Source of the DNA: Thiotrichaceae bacterium
Lineage (GTDB): Bacteria > Pseudomonadota > Gammaproteobacteria > Thiotrichales > Thiotrichaceae
DNA length: 56,197 nt
Reading direction: 5' to 3'
Assembly (NCBI GenBank): GCA_026988095.1
Contig: JALSLX010000076.1
Span: 1-56,197, forward strand
The notes below the pieces were generated by a model. The model saw nothing but the letters and a program-made list of their open reading frames with translations, did no database searches and had not been told where the DNA came from. Each line of letters begins with the position of its first letter. Position 1 is the stretch's first letter. The translations under genes and the position numbers were made by a program. Shown in pieces: positions 8,894 through 18,085 of this stretch.

Positions 8894-9508
8894 TCATTCA
8901 CCATAACGCTCTTGATAATCTTCCATTGACGCTTTGACTACTTTTAATGCATGTTCACGATTATACGGCTCACCTATTTGTACAGAACATTCTTTACCCG
9001 GCACCATTTTATAAGTATTAAAATAATGATCTAAACGCTCAATAAGCACATGAGGTATATCATCAAGCTCACGCGCTTCTCCCCAAATATTGTCTGTCGC
9101 TAAAACAGCAATAATTTTATCGTCTGCCTCCCCGTCATCAATCATCGGCAAACCACCAAGAACTCTGGCGTGTAATAATATATCGGCACGGGTAATTGGG
9201 CGTTCTGAAAATACACAAATATCGAGAGGATCTTTATCCCCTTTTAGCCCTTCTTGATCCATTAGGCTTGCAGTGCGTTTCCCACAATAGGTACGAGGAA
9301 TAAAACCGTAAAGAGAAGGTTGTAAAGAAGATGCACGTTGAGGTCTATCCACCATTAAGTAGCCTGTTTTCTTATCCGTTTCATATTTTACAGGGTCGTA
9401 AGGCGTAATCTCAATATAAGCATTAACAATATCGGGGGCATCTTCTCCTGCATCAAGTCCATGCCAAGGGTGTGGTCGCCAACGGTAAAACGCATCTGGA
9501 AAGGGCAT
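8894..9508 (-). CDS. ppa: inorganic pyrophosphatase (family I)
   Basis: 204 residues. Family I soluble pyrophosphatases hydrolyse PPi to two phosphates and use Mg2+ bound by a conserved DxDPxD motif; here the match is DKDPLD in [14 protein letters not shown] (about residue 108). The Tyr/Lys-containing stretches typical of the active site ([10 protein letters not shown]) are present. It is longer at the N-terminus than the E. coli enzyme (176 residues), starting [17 protein letters not shown], and looks like a divergent branch. It sits 62 bases upstream of psiE and diverges from hypF. Confidence 0.88.
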   Translation of the reverse strand: MPFPDAFYRWRPHPWHGLDAGEDAPDIVNAYIEITPYDPVKYETDKKTGYLMVDRPQRASSLQPSLYGFIPRTYCGKRTASLMDQEGLKGDKDPLDICVFSERPITRADILLHARVLGGLPMIDDGEADDKIIAVLATDNIWGEARELDDIPHVLIERLDHYFNTYKMVPGKECSVQIGEPYNREHALKVVKASMEDYQERYGE

Positions 9509-9597
9509 TCTGACTCCTCAAAAATTAATAAACTGATAAAATAATCCTGCTAATATACATAAAATCGAAAACAATTATTACACTTTTATTTAAAAAC

Positions 9598-9612
9598 GTA
9601 ATACTATATTAC
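9598..9612. promoter_or_regulatory. GTAAT-N5-ATTAC palindrome in the ppa/hypF divergent region
   Basis: GTAATACTATATTAC is a perfect inverted repeat of GTAAT with a five-base centre. It lies 25 bases before the hypF start and about 90 from ppa. The 128-base divergent spacer must hold the promoter of the hydrogenase locus, so an operator is plausible. No regulator is assigned. Confidence 0.35.
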
Positions 9613-9636
9613 ATTATTGACTTATCTGAGCTGATA

Positions 9637-12168
9637 TTGAAAGCGAATCCACTTCCAAAAGCCCCTAAACAACATGCTGAATGTATCCGTATTCGTGGCA
9701 TTGTGCAAGGTGTGGGTTTTCGCCCAGCAGTGTGGAAAATTGCTACACAGTTCCAACTTTCTGGTTCAGTCAGTAATGATGGCGATGGTGTATTGATAGC
9801 AGTAGAAGGAAAATCACTTTCCATCAATGCATTTATTGATGCGCTCAATAATGACAAGCCTGCTCTGTCTCGCATTGATAGCATCGAGCGTGAACGCACT
9901 GACTTCCCTGATGACCCAGCGTTAAACTTTGAAATCATCGAATCGACCCACTCTACTGCCAACACTGGGATAACCGCAGATGCAGCAACTTGTGATGAGT
10001 GCCTTGCAGAAATTTTGGATGATACTTTAAATAAGAACAGCAACAGTCAGAACCGTCGCCAAGGTTACCCTTTTACCAACTGTACCCACTGCGGACCGAG
10101 ATTAAGTATTATCAAAGGTATTCCTTATGATCGCGCTCAAACCAGTATGGACGAGTTTGAGATGTGTCCTGCTTGTTTAAGCGAATACAATTCACCTTAT
10201 GATCGCCGTTTTCATGCGCAACCTAATGCTTGCCCTAATTGTGGCCCTGAAGTATGGCTGGAAGACAGGGGTGGAAAGTTAGTTTCCAGTGTTAATAAGA
10301 ACCAACGTTACAAAGATCCCATTAATGATATGCCTATTATTCAGGCAGCCCTCTGTATTCGTGAGAAAAACATTGTTGCCATTAAAGGCATTGGAGGCAT
10401 TCATTTAGCCGTTTGTGCTTGTGATGATGGCTTTAACAACAATGGCTCCGCAAATGGAGAAAGTGGAATAAGCGCAGTCCAAAAGCTACGCTTAAAAAAG
10501 CAGCGCCCCAACAAACCCTTTGCCATCATGGCAAAGAACGTGACAATGATTGAGCAGTATTGTTATGTAAATGATGAAGAGCGCGCTCTACTTACCAGTC
10601 CCGCCGCACCGATTGTTTTATTAAAAAAACGAGAGGTAAGCGGTACGGAACGAAAAACATCACAGTTATCTAATGATGTAGCACCTGGGCAAAAAACATT
10701 AGGCATGATGCTTCCCTATAGTCCGTTACATCATTTATTACTGAATGTATTGAACAAGCCTATTGTCTTGACATCAGCCAATGCCAGTAACGAACCCCAA
10801 TGCATTGATAACGATCATGCTCGTGAGATCTTAAGCCATATTGCAGATTACTTTTTACTGCATAATCGTGACATTGAAAATCGTGTGGATGATTCTGTGG
10901 TACGCATGATGGCTGGAAAGCCACAATTTTACCGTCGCGCTCGTGGTTATGCGCCTGAATCTTTGCCCTTGCCTGAAGGGTTTGAAAGCACGCCACAAAT
11001 ACTCGCAATGGGCGGCGAATTAAAAAATACATTTTGTCTCATCAAAAATGGTCAGGCAGTTTTATCACAACACATGGGCGACCTAGAAAATTATAAAACC
11101 TATGAAGACTACCGTCACAATCTAGCTCTGTACGAAAATCTATTCCAGCATCAAGCTGAACATATCGCAATTGATATGCACCCTGAATATATCTCTAACA
11201 AAGCAGGTCACGAACTAGCTAACGAAAGAGGAATTAAATTACACAAAATTCAACACCATCATGCACATATCGCCGCTTGCCTTGCGGATAATCAATACCC
11301 ATTGAATGGTGAACCCGTATTAGGAATTGCATTGGATGGTCTAGGGTATGGATCTGACGGCTCCTTATCTGCTGATGGCTCCTTATTTGCTGACGGCTCT
11401 TTATGGGGTGGCGAGTTTTTGCTAGCTGATTATCAGCAAAGCAAGCGTCTCGCACACTTTAAACCTGTCGCTTTGTTGGGTGGTGCGGTTGCTATGAAGC
11501 AACCTTGGCGTAACACCTATGCACATTTACAGACCTGTTTAAGCCCTATCAACAGCAATGAGAATGGTTGGGATTGGATAGTTCAAAACCATGCAGAATT
11601 GGAATTGGTTAAAACCTTATCGAAAAAACCTCTAGCTACTTTTGATGCTATGTTAGAAAAAGGAATGAGCTGTCCCAAAGCCTCATCAGCAGGTCGATTA
11701 TTTGATGCGGTGGCAGCTGCGATAGGGCTCTGCCCTGAAGAAATCCGATATGAAGGACAGGCAGCAATTGAATTAGAAAATTGCATTGATGAGCAAGCTT
11801 GGAAAAAGGCAAATAACTCGGCTTATGAATTTGATTTAAGCGCCAAGCAATTAGACCCTACTCCGATGTGGAAGGCTTTATTGCAAGACTTGTCAGATTC
11901 AATTCCTTCATCTTTGATTTCAGCACGATTTCATAAAGGTTTATCGAATGCCATACAAACTTTAGGCATACAACTAGCAAAAGAAAATATCATTAATACC
12001 ATCGCTCTATCAGGTGGTGTTTTTCAAAACAAAACCTTATTTGAAGATGTAAAACAAGGCCTAGAACTGCAAGACTTTACTGTCTTAGTGCACCGCAATG
12101 TGCCCGCCAATGATGGTGGTTTAGCTTTAGGGCAAGCAGTTATAACAGCCGCGAGAATCATAGATTGA
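9637..12168 (+). CDS. hypF: HypF, carbamoyltransferase for [NiFe] hydrogenase maturation
   Basis: 843 residues with the full HypF order: N-terminal acylphosphatase domain (RIRGIVQGVGFRP near residue 17), two C4 zinc fingers (CDEC...CTHCG and CPAC...CPNCG, about 112-205), a YrdC-like domain (about 230-430) and a Kae1-like domain with HHHAHIAACLADN near 540. HypF turns carbamoyl phosphate into the thiocarbamate on HypE that becomes the cyanide ligands of the NiFe site. The start is TTG with a weak TGAG ahead of it; no ATG is available nearby. Residues 573-590 hold a three-fold repeat (see separate entry). It leads the locus, 30 bases before hoxF. Confidence 0.95.
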   Translation: MKANPLPKAPKQHAECIRIRGIVQGVGFRPAVWKIATQFQLSGSVSNDGDGVLIAVEGKSLSINAFIDALNNDKPALSRIDSIERERTDFPDDPALNFEIIESTHSTANTGITADAATCDECLAEILDDTLNKNSNSQNRRQGYPFTNCTHCGPRLSIIKGIPYDRAQTSMDEFEMCPACLSEYNSPYDRRFHAQPNACPNCGPEVWLEDRGGKLVSSVNKNQRYKDPINDMPIIQAALCIREKNIVAIKGIGGIHLAVCACDDGFNNNGSANGESGISAVQKLRLKKQRPNKPFAIMAKNVTMIEQYCYVNDEERALLTSPAAPIVLLKKREVSGTERKTSQLSNDVAPGQKTLGMMLPYSPLHHLLLNVLNKPIVLTSANASNEPQCIDNDHAREILSHIADYFLLHNRDIENRVDDSVVRMMAGKPQFYRRARGYAPESLPLPEGFESTPQILAMGGELKNTFCLIKNGQAVLSQHMGDLENYKTYEDYRHNLALYENLFQHQAEHIAIDMHPEYISNKAGHELANERGIKLHKIQHHHAHIAACLADNQYPLNGEPVLGIALDGLGYGSDGSLSADGSLFADGSLWGGEFLLADYQQSKRLAHFKPVALLGGAVAMKQPWRNTYAHLQTCLSPINSNENGWDWIVQNHAELELVKTLSKKPLATFDAMLEKGMSCPKASSAGRLFDAVAAAIGLCPEEIRYEGQAAIELENCIDEQAWKKANNSAYEFDLSAKQLDPTPMWKALLQDLSDSIPSSLISARFHKGLSNAIQTLGIQLAKENIINTIALSGGVFQNKTLFEDVKQGLELQDFTVLVHRNVPANDGGLALGQAVITAARIID
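11353..11406 (+). repeat. three tandem 18-bp units inside hypF
   Basis: Three in-frame units, each built on DGSL: S-DGSL-S, A-DGSL-F and A-DGSL-W (11353-11370, 11371-11388, 11389-11406). HypF proteins normally have one copy here (GYG.DG.LWGGEF). The DNA units differ at only a few positions, which suggests fairly recent slippage duplication. Confidence 0.85.
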
Positions 12169-12198
12169 TCACAGCTTGCGACATTTAAAGGAGAAAAC

Positions 12199-14007
12199 AT
12201 GAACGATGAAATCCAAACTATATTAAGCAACTACCATTCCGATCGAACACGCTTAATGGATATGCTATGGGATGTGCAGTTGCAACAAGGTTATATTTCC
12301 GATGAAGCAGTCTCTTCGTTGGCAAAAGATCTAAAAATTTCAAATGATGATGTGCGCGAAACCCTAACATTTTACCACTTTTTTCACGACAAGCCTTTTG
12401 GAAAGCATAAGGTTTACCTATGCGATACAACCATCGCCAAAATGAGCGGTTACGACGAGGTACGCGATGCGCTTAGCAATGAGATCGGCACAGCGTTTAA
12501 CAGTGTCGATGAAACAAGTACTTTTGGTTTGGGGGATGCAAACTGCATTGGATTAAGTGATCAAGAACCAGCCATGATGGTAGACAATGTTGTTTTCACA
12601 AAATTAACACCAAACAAGGTAAAAGATATTATTAGTGACTTAAAGTCAGGTAAAACAGCAGAAAATATCGCCAACCCTAAAAATATCAACAGTAAAGAAC
12701 TCGCTTATGTCGAAAATATGGTTGATGCCAATATAAAAACTGAAAGCCAAGTTTTGTTTAAAGCCAATCGTGACTATAAATCAATTTTGCAAACATGTTT
12801 AGACAAGCATATCCCTGAAGAAGTTATTGAGGAAATCACTCTAGCTAACCTTCGTGGGCGTGGTGGTGCAGGCTTCCCAACAGGAATGAAATGGAAGTTC
12901 GGCCGAGAAGCCGAAGGGGCTGAAAAATATATCATCTGTAATGCCGATGAGGGAGAACCTGGCACTTTTAAAGATCGCGTTCTACTTTCTCACTCACCTA
13001 AAGATGTATTACTTGGGATGATTGCAGCCGCCTACGCCGTTGGTTCTCGTCATGGAATAATCTATTTACGTGCAGAATACTGGTATCTCAAAGACTTTTT
13101 GCAGCAACAAATCCAAGATTTTCGTGATGAAGGCCTACTTGGGAAGAACATTCTCGGTTCAAAACTAGAGTTTGATATACGCATTCAAATGGGCGCGGGT
13201 GCTTATGTCTGTGGTGATGAAACAGCATTGATTGAATCCTGTGAAGGCAAACGAGGTACTCCCAGAGTTAAACCTCCTTATCCGATCAATCAGGGTTATC
13301 TAGGAATGCCCACCAGTGTAAATAATGTTGAGACGCTTGCAGCTGCCAGTTATATCATCGAAAAAGGCGGTGATTGGTATGAAGAAATGGGAACCGATGA
13401 CTCCACAGGAACACGCTTATTAAGTGTTTCAGGTGACTGTGAAAACCCTGGAATTTATGAAATAGAATGGGGCACAACACTCAATGAAGTTTTAGAAATG
13501 ATAGGTGCAAAAGATGCCAAAGCAGTACAAATAAGTGGTCCTGCTGGTGATACTCTATCCGTTAAACTTGATGGTGAACGCGAATTTTGTTACAGCGATT
13601 TGTCCTGTAACGGTTCATTAATGGTGTTTAATCAATCACGCGACCTACTCAATGTAGTCAGAGACTTTGAAAAATTCTTTGTAGAGGAGTCCTGTGGGAT
13701 TTGCGTACCTTGTCGTGCTGGTGGCGTTGACTTATTACATAAGATGGAACGCTTTATTGATGGTCGTGGCTGTCAGCAAGATATAGAAGAAATCACCACG
13801 TGGAGTAAATTACTCAAAGGCACAAGTCGCTGTGGCTTAGGTACTGCAGCACCAAACCCGATTTTAGCAACACTTGAAAAATTCCCAGAAATTTACCAAG
13901 AAAAGCTAGTTGAACAAAAAGGCCCATTATTACCTTCTTTTGATATGGATGACGCATTAAGTGCGCATGAACTAGCCTATAAAAAACTCACACAGGAGGA
14001 AGCATAA
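12199..14007 (+). CDS. hoxF: HoxF, diaphorase subunit of NAD-reducing hydrogenase
   Basis: 602 residues. Residues 1-165 are a NuoE-like domain; 170-600 are a NuoF-like domain with the FMN/NADH site (GRGGAGFPTGMKW and NADEGEPGTFKDR near 222-255, GAGAYVCGDETALIES near 333) and a C-terminal 4Fe-4S motif (ESCGICVPCRAG plus a later SRCGLG Cys). HoxF oxidises or reduces NAD(H) using electrons from the HoxYH hydrogenase half, via HoxU. Only two of the four NuoE cysteines are present, which from memory is also true of Ralstonia HoxF. It has a strong AAAGGAG site and touches hoxU (stop/start TAATG). Confidence 0.97.
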   Translation: MNDEIQTILSNYHSDRTRLMDMLWDVQLQQGYISDEAVSSLAKDLKISNDDVRETLTFYHFFHDKPFGKHKVYLCDTTIAKMSGYDEVRDALSNEIGTAFNSVDETSTFGLGDANCIGLSDQEPAMMVDNVVFTKLTPNKVKDIISDLKSGKTAENIANPKNINSKELAYVENMVDANIKTESQVLFKANRDYKSILQTCLDKHIPEEVIEEITLANLRGRGGAGFPTGMKWKFGREAEGAEKYIICNADEGEPGTFKDRVLLSHSPKDVLLGMIAAAYAVGSRHGIIYLRAEYWYLKDFLQQQIQDFRDEGLLGKNILGSKLEFDIRIQMGAGAYVCGDETALIESCEGKRGTPRVKPPYPINQGYLGMPTSVNNVETLAAASYIIEKGGDWYEEMGTDDSTGTRLLSVSGDCENPGIYEIEWGTTLNEVLEMIGAKDAKAVQISGPAGDTLSVKLDGEREFCYSDLSCNGSLMVFNQSRDLLNVVRDFEKFFVEESCGICVPCRAGGVDLLHKMERFIDGRGCQQDIEEITTWSKLLKGTSRCGLGTAAPNPILATLEKFPEIYQEKLVEQKGPLLPSFDMDDALSAHELAYKKLTQEEA

Positions 14008-14711
14008 TGAGCATTAAAGTAACCATTGATGGAAAAGAAGTGAGTGCAAGAGATGGTGATAATATCATTGATGTTGCTGCTGAAAATGGCGTTTATATTC
14101 CCTCCCTTTGTTACGTTAAAGGTAAACCTTGCTTAGGCACCTGTCGTACTTGCTCAGTTAAAGTGAATGGCAATGTCATGGCCGCCTGCACCATCCCCGT
14201 AGCAGAAGGCATGGAAATTGAGGTTAATGAACCCGAAGTAACCGACATGCGAAAAGCATTGGTAGAACTGCTCTTCTCAGAAGGCAATCATAACTGTCCA
14301 AGTTGTGAGAAAAGTGGTCGCTGTGAGTTACAAGCAACAGGCTATGAAGTCGATATGATGGTTTCTCGCTTCCCCTATCGATTTACGCCTCGTGTGGTAG
14401 ATCACAGTTCTAAAACCATTTTCTTACAAAGAGATCGATGTATCTTCTGCCAACGTTGCGTTGATATGATTCGCGATGAAAAGACTGGTGAAAAAATATT
14501 CAGTATTAAAGGTCGAGGCACGCATGCACGTATAGAGATAGATACCGATCTCGCCAATGAAATGTCACCTCAGCAAGTACGAGAAGCATCTGACCTTTGC
14601 CCCGTCGGTTGTATCATAGACTCAACCCAAGGTTATGATGACCCCATAGGTAAACGTAAATTTGAAGTTAAAACTATTAGAGATCGCGCTTTAGAGAGGA
14701 CACACCGATGA
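14007..14711 (+). CDS. hoxU: HoxU, electron-transfer subunit of NAD-reducing hydrogenase
   Basis: 234 residues, like the N-terminal part of NuoG. An N-terminal 2Fe-2S ferredoxin domain carries the Cys set CYVKGKPCLGTCRTC plus a later Cys (AAC). Next comes the His/three-Cys cluster motif (HNCPSCEKSGRCEL), and then a 4Fe-4S motif (DRCIFCQRC with a distal Cys in LCPVGC). It relays electrons between HoxY and HoxF in the cytoplasmic complex. It overlaps hoxF by one base and hoxY by four (ATGA), so translation is coupled. Confidence 0.96.
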   Translation: MSIKVTIDGKEVSARDGDNIIDVAAENGVYIPSLCYVKGKPCLGTCRTCSVKVNGNVMAACTIPVAEGMEIEVNEPEVTDMRKALVELLFSEGNHNCPSCEKSGRCELQATGYEVDMMVSRFPYRFTPRVVDHSSKTIFLQRDRCIFCQRCVDMIRDEKTGEKIFSIKGRGTHARIEIDTDLANEMSPQQVREASDLCPVGCIIDSTQGYDDPIGKRKFEVKTIRDRALERTHR

Positions 14712-15340
14712 GCCACGCACACAAGAAGGATGAAATATTATCTCATGACTTACCTGCAACACCGCTAGACCCAAAAACACAGGCAATACGTGACGCTAAA
14801 ATACAAGTGGCTATGATTGGTTTTTGTGGTTGCTGGGGTTGCACCTTATCTTTTTTAGATATGGATGAAGGTCTGTTAGAGTTATTAGAAAAGGTCAATA
14901 TTACCCGATCCTCAATGACAGATACTAAGCGAATACCAGGTCGAATGGCTTTAGGTTTTATCGAAGGTGGAATTGCTAATAGCGAAAATATCGAAGTTTT
15001 AGAAGAATATCGTGAAAATTGTGATGTTTTAATCTCTGTTGGAGCATGTGCTGTATGGGGCGGAGTTCCTGCTATGCGTAATGTAGTGCCCTTGGAAGAG
15101 TGTTTTCGAGAAGCCTATATTGATTCACCAACCGCCGTACCAAGCGCTAAGAAAGTTATTCCTTTTCACGAAGACCTTCCTATTATCACAACCACGGTAA
15201 AACCTCTGCATGAAGTCGTCAAAATTGATTACTTTATCCCTGGTTGCCCACCTGATGGTGGCGCTATTCTTAAAGTACTTGATGATCTCGTCAATGGACG
15301 AGGATTCGACCTACCATCATCAATGAACCGTTATGATTAA
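14708..15340 (+). CDS. hoxY: HoxY, small subunit of NAD-reducing [NiFe] hydrogenase
   Basis: 210 residues. The proximal 4Fe-4S cluster is signalled by GFCGCWGCTLSFLD near residue 36 and later Cys residues (SVGACAVWGG and PGCPPDGG). There is no Tat signal, as expected for a soluble bidirectional-type small subunit. It passes electrons from the NiFe site in HoxH to HoxU/HoxF. It is preceded by an AGAGGAC site within hoxU and followed 14 bases later by hoxH. Confidence 0.96.
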   Translation: MSHAHKKDEILSHDLPATPLDPKTQAIRDAKIQVAMIGFCGCWGCTLSFLDMDEGLLELLEKVNITRSSMTDTKRIPGRMALGFIEGGIANSENIEVLEEYRENCDVLISVGACAVWGGVPAMRNVVPLEECFREAYIDSPTAVPSAKKVIPFHEDLPIITTTVKPLHEVVKIDYFIPGCPPDGGAILKVLDDLVNGRGFDLPSSMNRYD

Positions 15341-15354
15341 CGGAGGAGTTTAAA

Positions 15355-16827
15355 ATGAGTAAGAAATTAGTAATTGATCCCGTCACGCGGATTGAAGGTC
15401 ACGGTAAAGTGACTATACAACTTGATGATAACAATCAAGTTGTTGATGCCAAGCTCCACGTTGTTGAATTTCGTGGTTTTGAAAAATTTATCCAAGGGCA
15501 TCCCTACTGGGAAGCACCTATGTTACTACAAAGAATATGCGGCATCTGCTTTGTGAGCCATCATTTATGTGGCGCTAAAGCACTGGATGATATGGTTGGC
15601 GTCGGCTACAGCACAGGCACGAAAATGTTGCCTACACCTGAAAAAATGCGTCGTCTTGGTCATTATGCCCAACAGTTACAATCACATGTCACTGCCTACT
15701 TTTATCTAATTGTTCCTGAAATGCTGTTTGGTATGGATGCTCCCCCTGAGCAACGGAATGTATTAGGTTTAGTTGAAGCTGATCCAGACTTAGTTAAACG
15801 TGTTGTCGCCCTAAGAAAATGGGGGCAGGAAACCATCAAAGCCGTTCTCGGTAAACGTATGCATGGCATCAGCTCTGTACCTGGCGGGGTTAACCAAAAC
15901 CTTAGCATTGAAGCCAGAGATCGCTTATTAAACGGTGAAGATGGGTTGATATCCATTGATGAAGTCATCGAGTTCGCACAAGATGGTTTAAATCTATTTT
16001 ACGACTTTCATGAGAAAAACCGTGAGCAGGTCGATACCTTTGCAGATGTTCCCGCACTTAATATGTGTTTAGTCGATGATGATGGCAATGTTGATTATTA
16101 CCACGGAAAAATGCGTATCGTTGATAAAAACAAAGAAATTGTAACTGAACTGAATTACCACGATTATTTAGACCACTTTTCAGAAGCAACAGAAGAATGG
16201 AGCTATATGAAGTTTCCTTTCCTCAAAGACCTAGGGCGTGAAAAAGGTTCTGTACGTGTTGGCCCACTAGCTCGTGTCAATGTTACAAAAACCTATGCGG
16301 ATGATACGCCACTTGCAAAAGCGGCGTTAGAACGCTTTCACGATTACACCAAAGGCAAGGCCAATGACATGACCTTGCACACCAACTGGGCACGAGCAAT
16401 AGAAATATTACACTCGGCTGAGCAAATTAAAGTCTTACTGAGTGACCCTGACTTACAAAAAGACCAACTTGTCATCACTCCACCGGAAGGAGCATGGACA
16501 GGTGAAGGCGTTGGTGTCGTTGAGGCGCCGCGTGGTACATTGTTACACCACTACCGAGCCAATGAAGAAGGCAACATCACTTTTGCCAACCTAGTTGTTG
16601 CAACTACGCAAAACAATACCGTAATGAACCGTTCAGTACGCTCTGTTGCAGAAGACTACCTAGGTGGTAATGCAGAAATCACCGAAGGCATGATGAACGC
16701 GATTGAAGTCAGCATACGCGCCTATGACCCGTGCTTAAGCTGTGCAACTCATGCCGCAGGTCAAATGCCTTTGATTGTTTCTGTTTTAGATTCTAAAGGC
16801 GAGCTAGTCAATGAATTTGTCCGCTGA
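15355..16827 (+). CDS. hoxH: HoxH, large catalytic subunit of NAD-reducing [NiFe] hydrogenase
   Basis: 490 residues. Both pairs of NiFe-ligating cysteines are visible: the N-terminal RICGICFVSHH (about residue 61) and the C-terminal DPCLSCATH (about 461). About two dozen residues follow the second motif, the extension that the endopeptidase removes after metal insertion. The enzyme splits H2 and, with HoxFUY, reduces NAD+. A GGAGG site stands before the ATG. The end overlaps the start of hoxW by 17 bases. By sequence this is a group 3d (NAD-linked) hydrogenase. Confidence 0.97.
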   Translation: MSKKLVIDPVTRIEGHGKVTIQLDDNNQVVDAKLHVVEFRGFEKFIQGHPYWEAPMLLQRICGICFVSHHLCGAKALDDMVGVGYSTGTKMLPTPEKMRRLGHYAQQLQSHVTAYFYLIVPEMLFGMDAPPEQRNVLGLVEADPDLVKRVVALRKWGQETIKAVLGKRMHGISSVPGGVNQNLSIEARDRLLNGEDGLISIDEVIEFAQDGLNLFYDFHEKNREQVDTFADVPALNMCLVDDDGNVDYYHGKMRIVDKNKEIVTELNYHDYLDHFSEATEEWSYMKFPFLKDLGREKGSVRVGPLARVNVTKTYADDTPLAKAALERFHDYTKGKANDMTLHTNWARAIEILHSAEQIKVLLSDPDLQKDQLVITPPEGAWTGEGVGVVEAPRGTLLHHYRANEEGNITFANLVVATTQNNTVMNRSVRSVAEDYLGGNAEITEGMMNAIEVSIRAYDPCLSCATHAAGQMPLIVSVLDSKGELVNEFVR

Positions 16828-17335
16828 TAAAGCTTTCAGTCATATTACTGCCATACTTGCCGACTACAATAATGCTGATAGCTTAATTTATGGTATTGGC
16901 AATATTGGCAGACAAGACGATGGTTTAGGCTGGGCATTTATAGATTGGCTAGAACAGGAGTCCATCTGCCCTAAGGCAGAACTCATGCGGCATTATCAAT
17001 TACATCTTGAAGATGCCGATATGATTAGCTACAAGAAAAAAGTACTCTTTGTTGATGCCAGCAAGGTGCCAACTTTAGACACGTTTCAGCTTGAAAATGT
17101 AAAGCCGAAAATGGACTTTAGTTTTACCTCACATGCTATTTCGGTCGAGGCCATATTGGCAACTTGTCAAACTTGTTTTGATAACACCCCAGATGTTCAA
17201 TTTTTAACCATAAAAGGTTATGAATGGGAGCTTCAGCAAGGTTTAACAAACAAGGCTAAACTAAACCTGAATCAAGCAACCGCATATTTTAAAACGAATA
17301 TAAACTATAAATTATCAGGAGTTAATCATGAATAA
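16811..17335 (+). CDS. hoxW: HoxW, hydrogenase maturation endopeptidase
   Basis: 174 residues with the peptidase start YGIGNIGRQDDGLGWAF (G.GN..R.DDG.G), whose Asp binds the Ni of the immature large subunit. It cuts the C-terminal extension from HoxH. It overlaps hoxH by 17 bases and hoxI by 8, consistent with the hoxFUYHWI operon seen in Ralstonia-type soluble hydrogenases. The C-terminal half is more divergent than the N-terminal half. Confidence 0.93.
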   Translation: MNLSADKAFSHITAILADYNNADSLIYGIGNIGRQDDGLGWAFIDWLEQESICPKAELMRHYQLHLEDADMISYKKKVLFVDASKVPTLDTFQLENVKPKMDFSFTSHAISVEAILATCQTCFDNTPDVQFLTIKGYEWELQQGLTNKAKLNLNQATAYFKTNINYKLSGVNHE

Positions 17336-17837
17336 ACCCGATATAGACAAAATACACGAGCTCATCTTAGAGGCTCCAATAGGAAAATATATAGGTGACA
17401 GAGGCGCAAGAATTTTTGCAGAACATGCCTGCTGTGTTAATGAATTAAAAGATGGTGACTTCCTTTTCAAAAAAGGTGAAACAACAACCAGCTTTTATAT
17501 TGTTGCAGAAGGGCGTTTGGCGCTAGTTAAAAACAAAAAGAAGAAAAAAGAAGAAAAGCCACGTATTCTACATCTTTTAGATGAAGGCGACCTTGTAGGA
17601 GAACTCAGTTTTATTGATGATACCAAGCATGCATCAACCGTTATTGCTATTGGTGACGCAAGAGTCTTACAATTTAAAGCCGAAGATATCAGACCCTTAA
17701 TTTTAAAAGAACCACAAGTCATGTTTGATTTTATGAGAGCTGTTGTGAAACGCGTTCATCATACGGTGACATCAATTAGCCAGCAACAACTTGCTTTGTC
17801 TGATTATATTGCTACCGCTGGCAAAGGAAGGTTGTAA
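17328..17837 (+). CDS. hoxI: HoxI, cyclic-nucleotide-binding-domain protein of the soluble hydrogenase
   Basis: 169 residues forming one cNMP-binding fold (GDFLFKKGETTTSFYIVAEG, then GDLVGELSFIDDTKHASTVIA) with no DNA-binding domain. In Ralstonia, HoxI is an accessory subunit attached to the NAD-reducing hydrogenase and linked to NADPH-dependent activation. Position directly after hoxW supports the same assignment. The ribosome-binding site is a clear AGGAG at the end of hoxW. The stop codon lies inside a perfect 17-bp stem. Confidence 0.88.
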   Translation: MNKPDIDKIHELILEAPIGKYIGDRGARIFAEHACCVNELKDGDFLFKKGETTTSFYIVAEGRLALVKNKKKKKEEKPRILHLLDEGDLVGELSFIDDTKHASTVIAIGDARVLQFKAEDIRPLILKEPQVMFDFMRAVVKRVHHTVTSISQQQLALSDYIATAGKGRL

Positions 17838-17864
17838 TTGATTTAAGCAATTACAACCTTCCTT
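17824..17864 (+). terminator. perfect 17-bp hairpin across the hoxI stop codon
   Basis: AAGGAAGGTTGTAATTG, a seven-base loop (ATTTAAG), then the exact complement. The hoxI stop TAA (17835-17837) is inside the left arm. There is no U tract after the stem, so it may serve as an mRNA-processing or 3'-end-protecting structure, or attenuate transcription into hypC, rather than act as a classical terminator. Confidence 0.6.
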
Positions 17865-17889
17865 TCCTTAAATAACAGAGAAAAGCATC

Positions 17890-18078
17890 ATGATTAAAAA
17901 ATATACTTTACTATTCAGTGTACTATTAAGCACACAAGTAAGTGCCCACACTGGACAACATTCAGAATTGGCTTTTGAAAATATCCTACAACACGCCCTA
18001 TCAAGCCCTTTCCACACAGGCATCGGATTAGCAGTTGTTGCTGGAGTTTCATTCTTGCTTATCAAAAAATACGGATAA
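17890..18078 (+). CDS. HupE/UreJ-like mini membrane protein
   Basis: 62 residues: a signal peptide (IKKYTLLFSVLLSTQVSA), then HTGQHSELAFENILQHALSSPFHTGIGL and a second hydrophobic stretch ending in KKYG. The His-rich start right after the signal peptide and the H-x..-SPFHTGIGL pattern resemble the N-terminus of HupE/UreJ nickel permeases, but this protein is only about a third of their length. Lying between hoxI and hypC, it may bind or deliver Ni at the membrane; that is inference from context. Confidence 0.65.
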   Translation: MIKKYTLLFSVLLSTQVSAHTGQHSELAFENILQHALSSPFHTGIGLAVVAGVSFLLIKKYG

Positions 18079-18085
18079 TTACAAA

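Noticed and set aside
12420-12560. Loss of two Cys of the NuoE-type 2Fe-2S site in HoxF as an anomaly
   Set aside because: As far as I recall, Ralstonia-type HoxF has the same two-Cys pattern (LC..., CIGLSDQ), so it is normal for this hydrogenase type.
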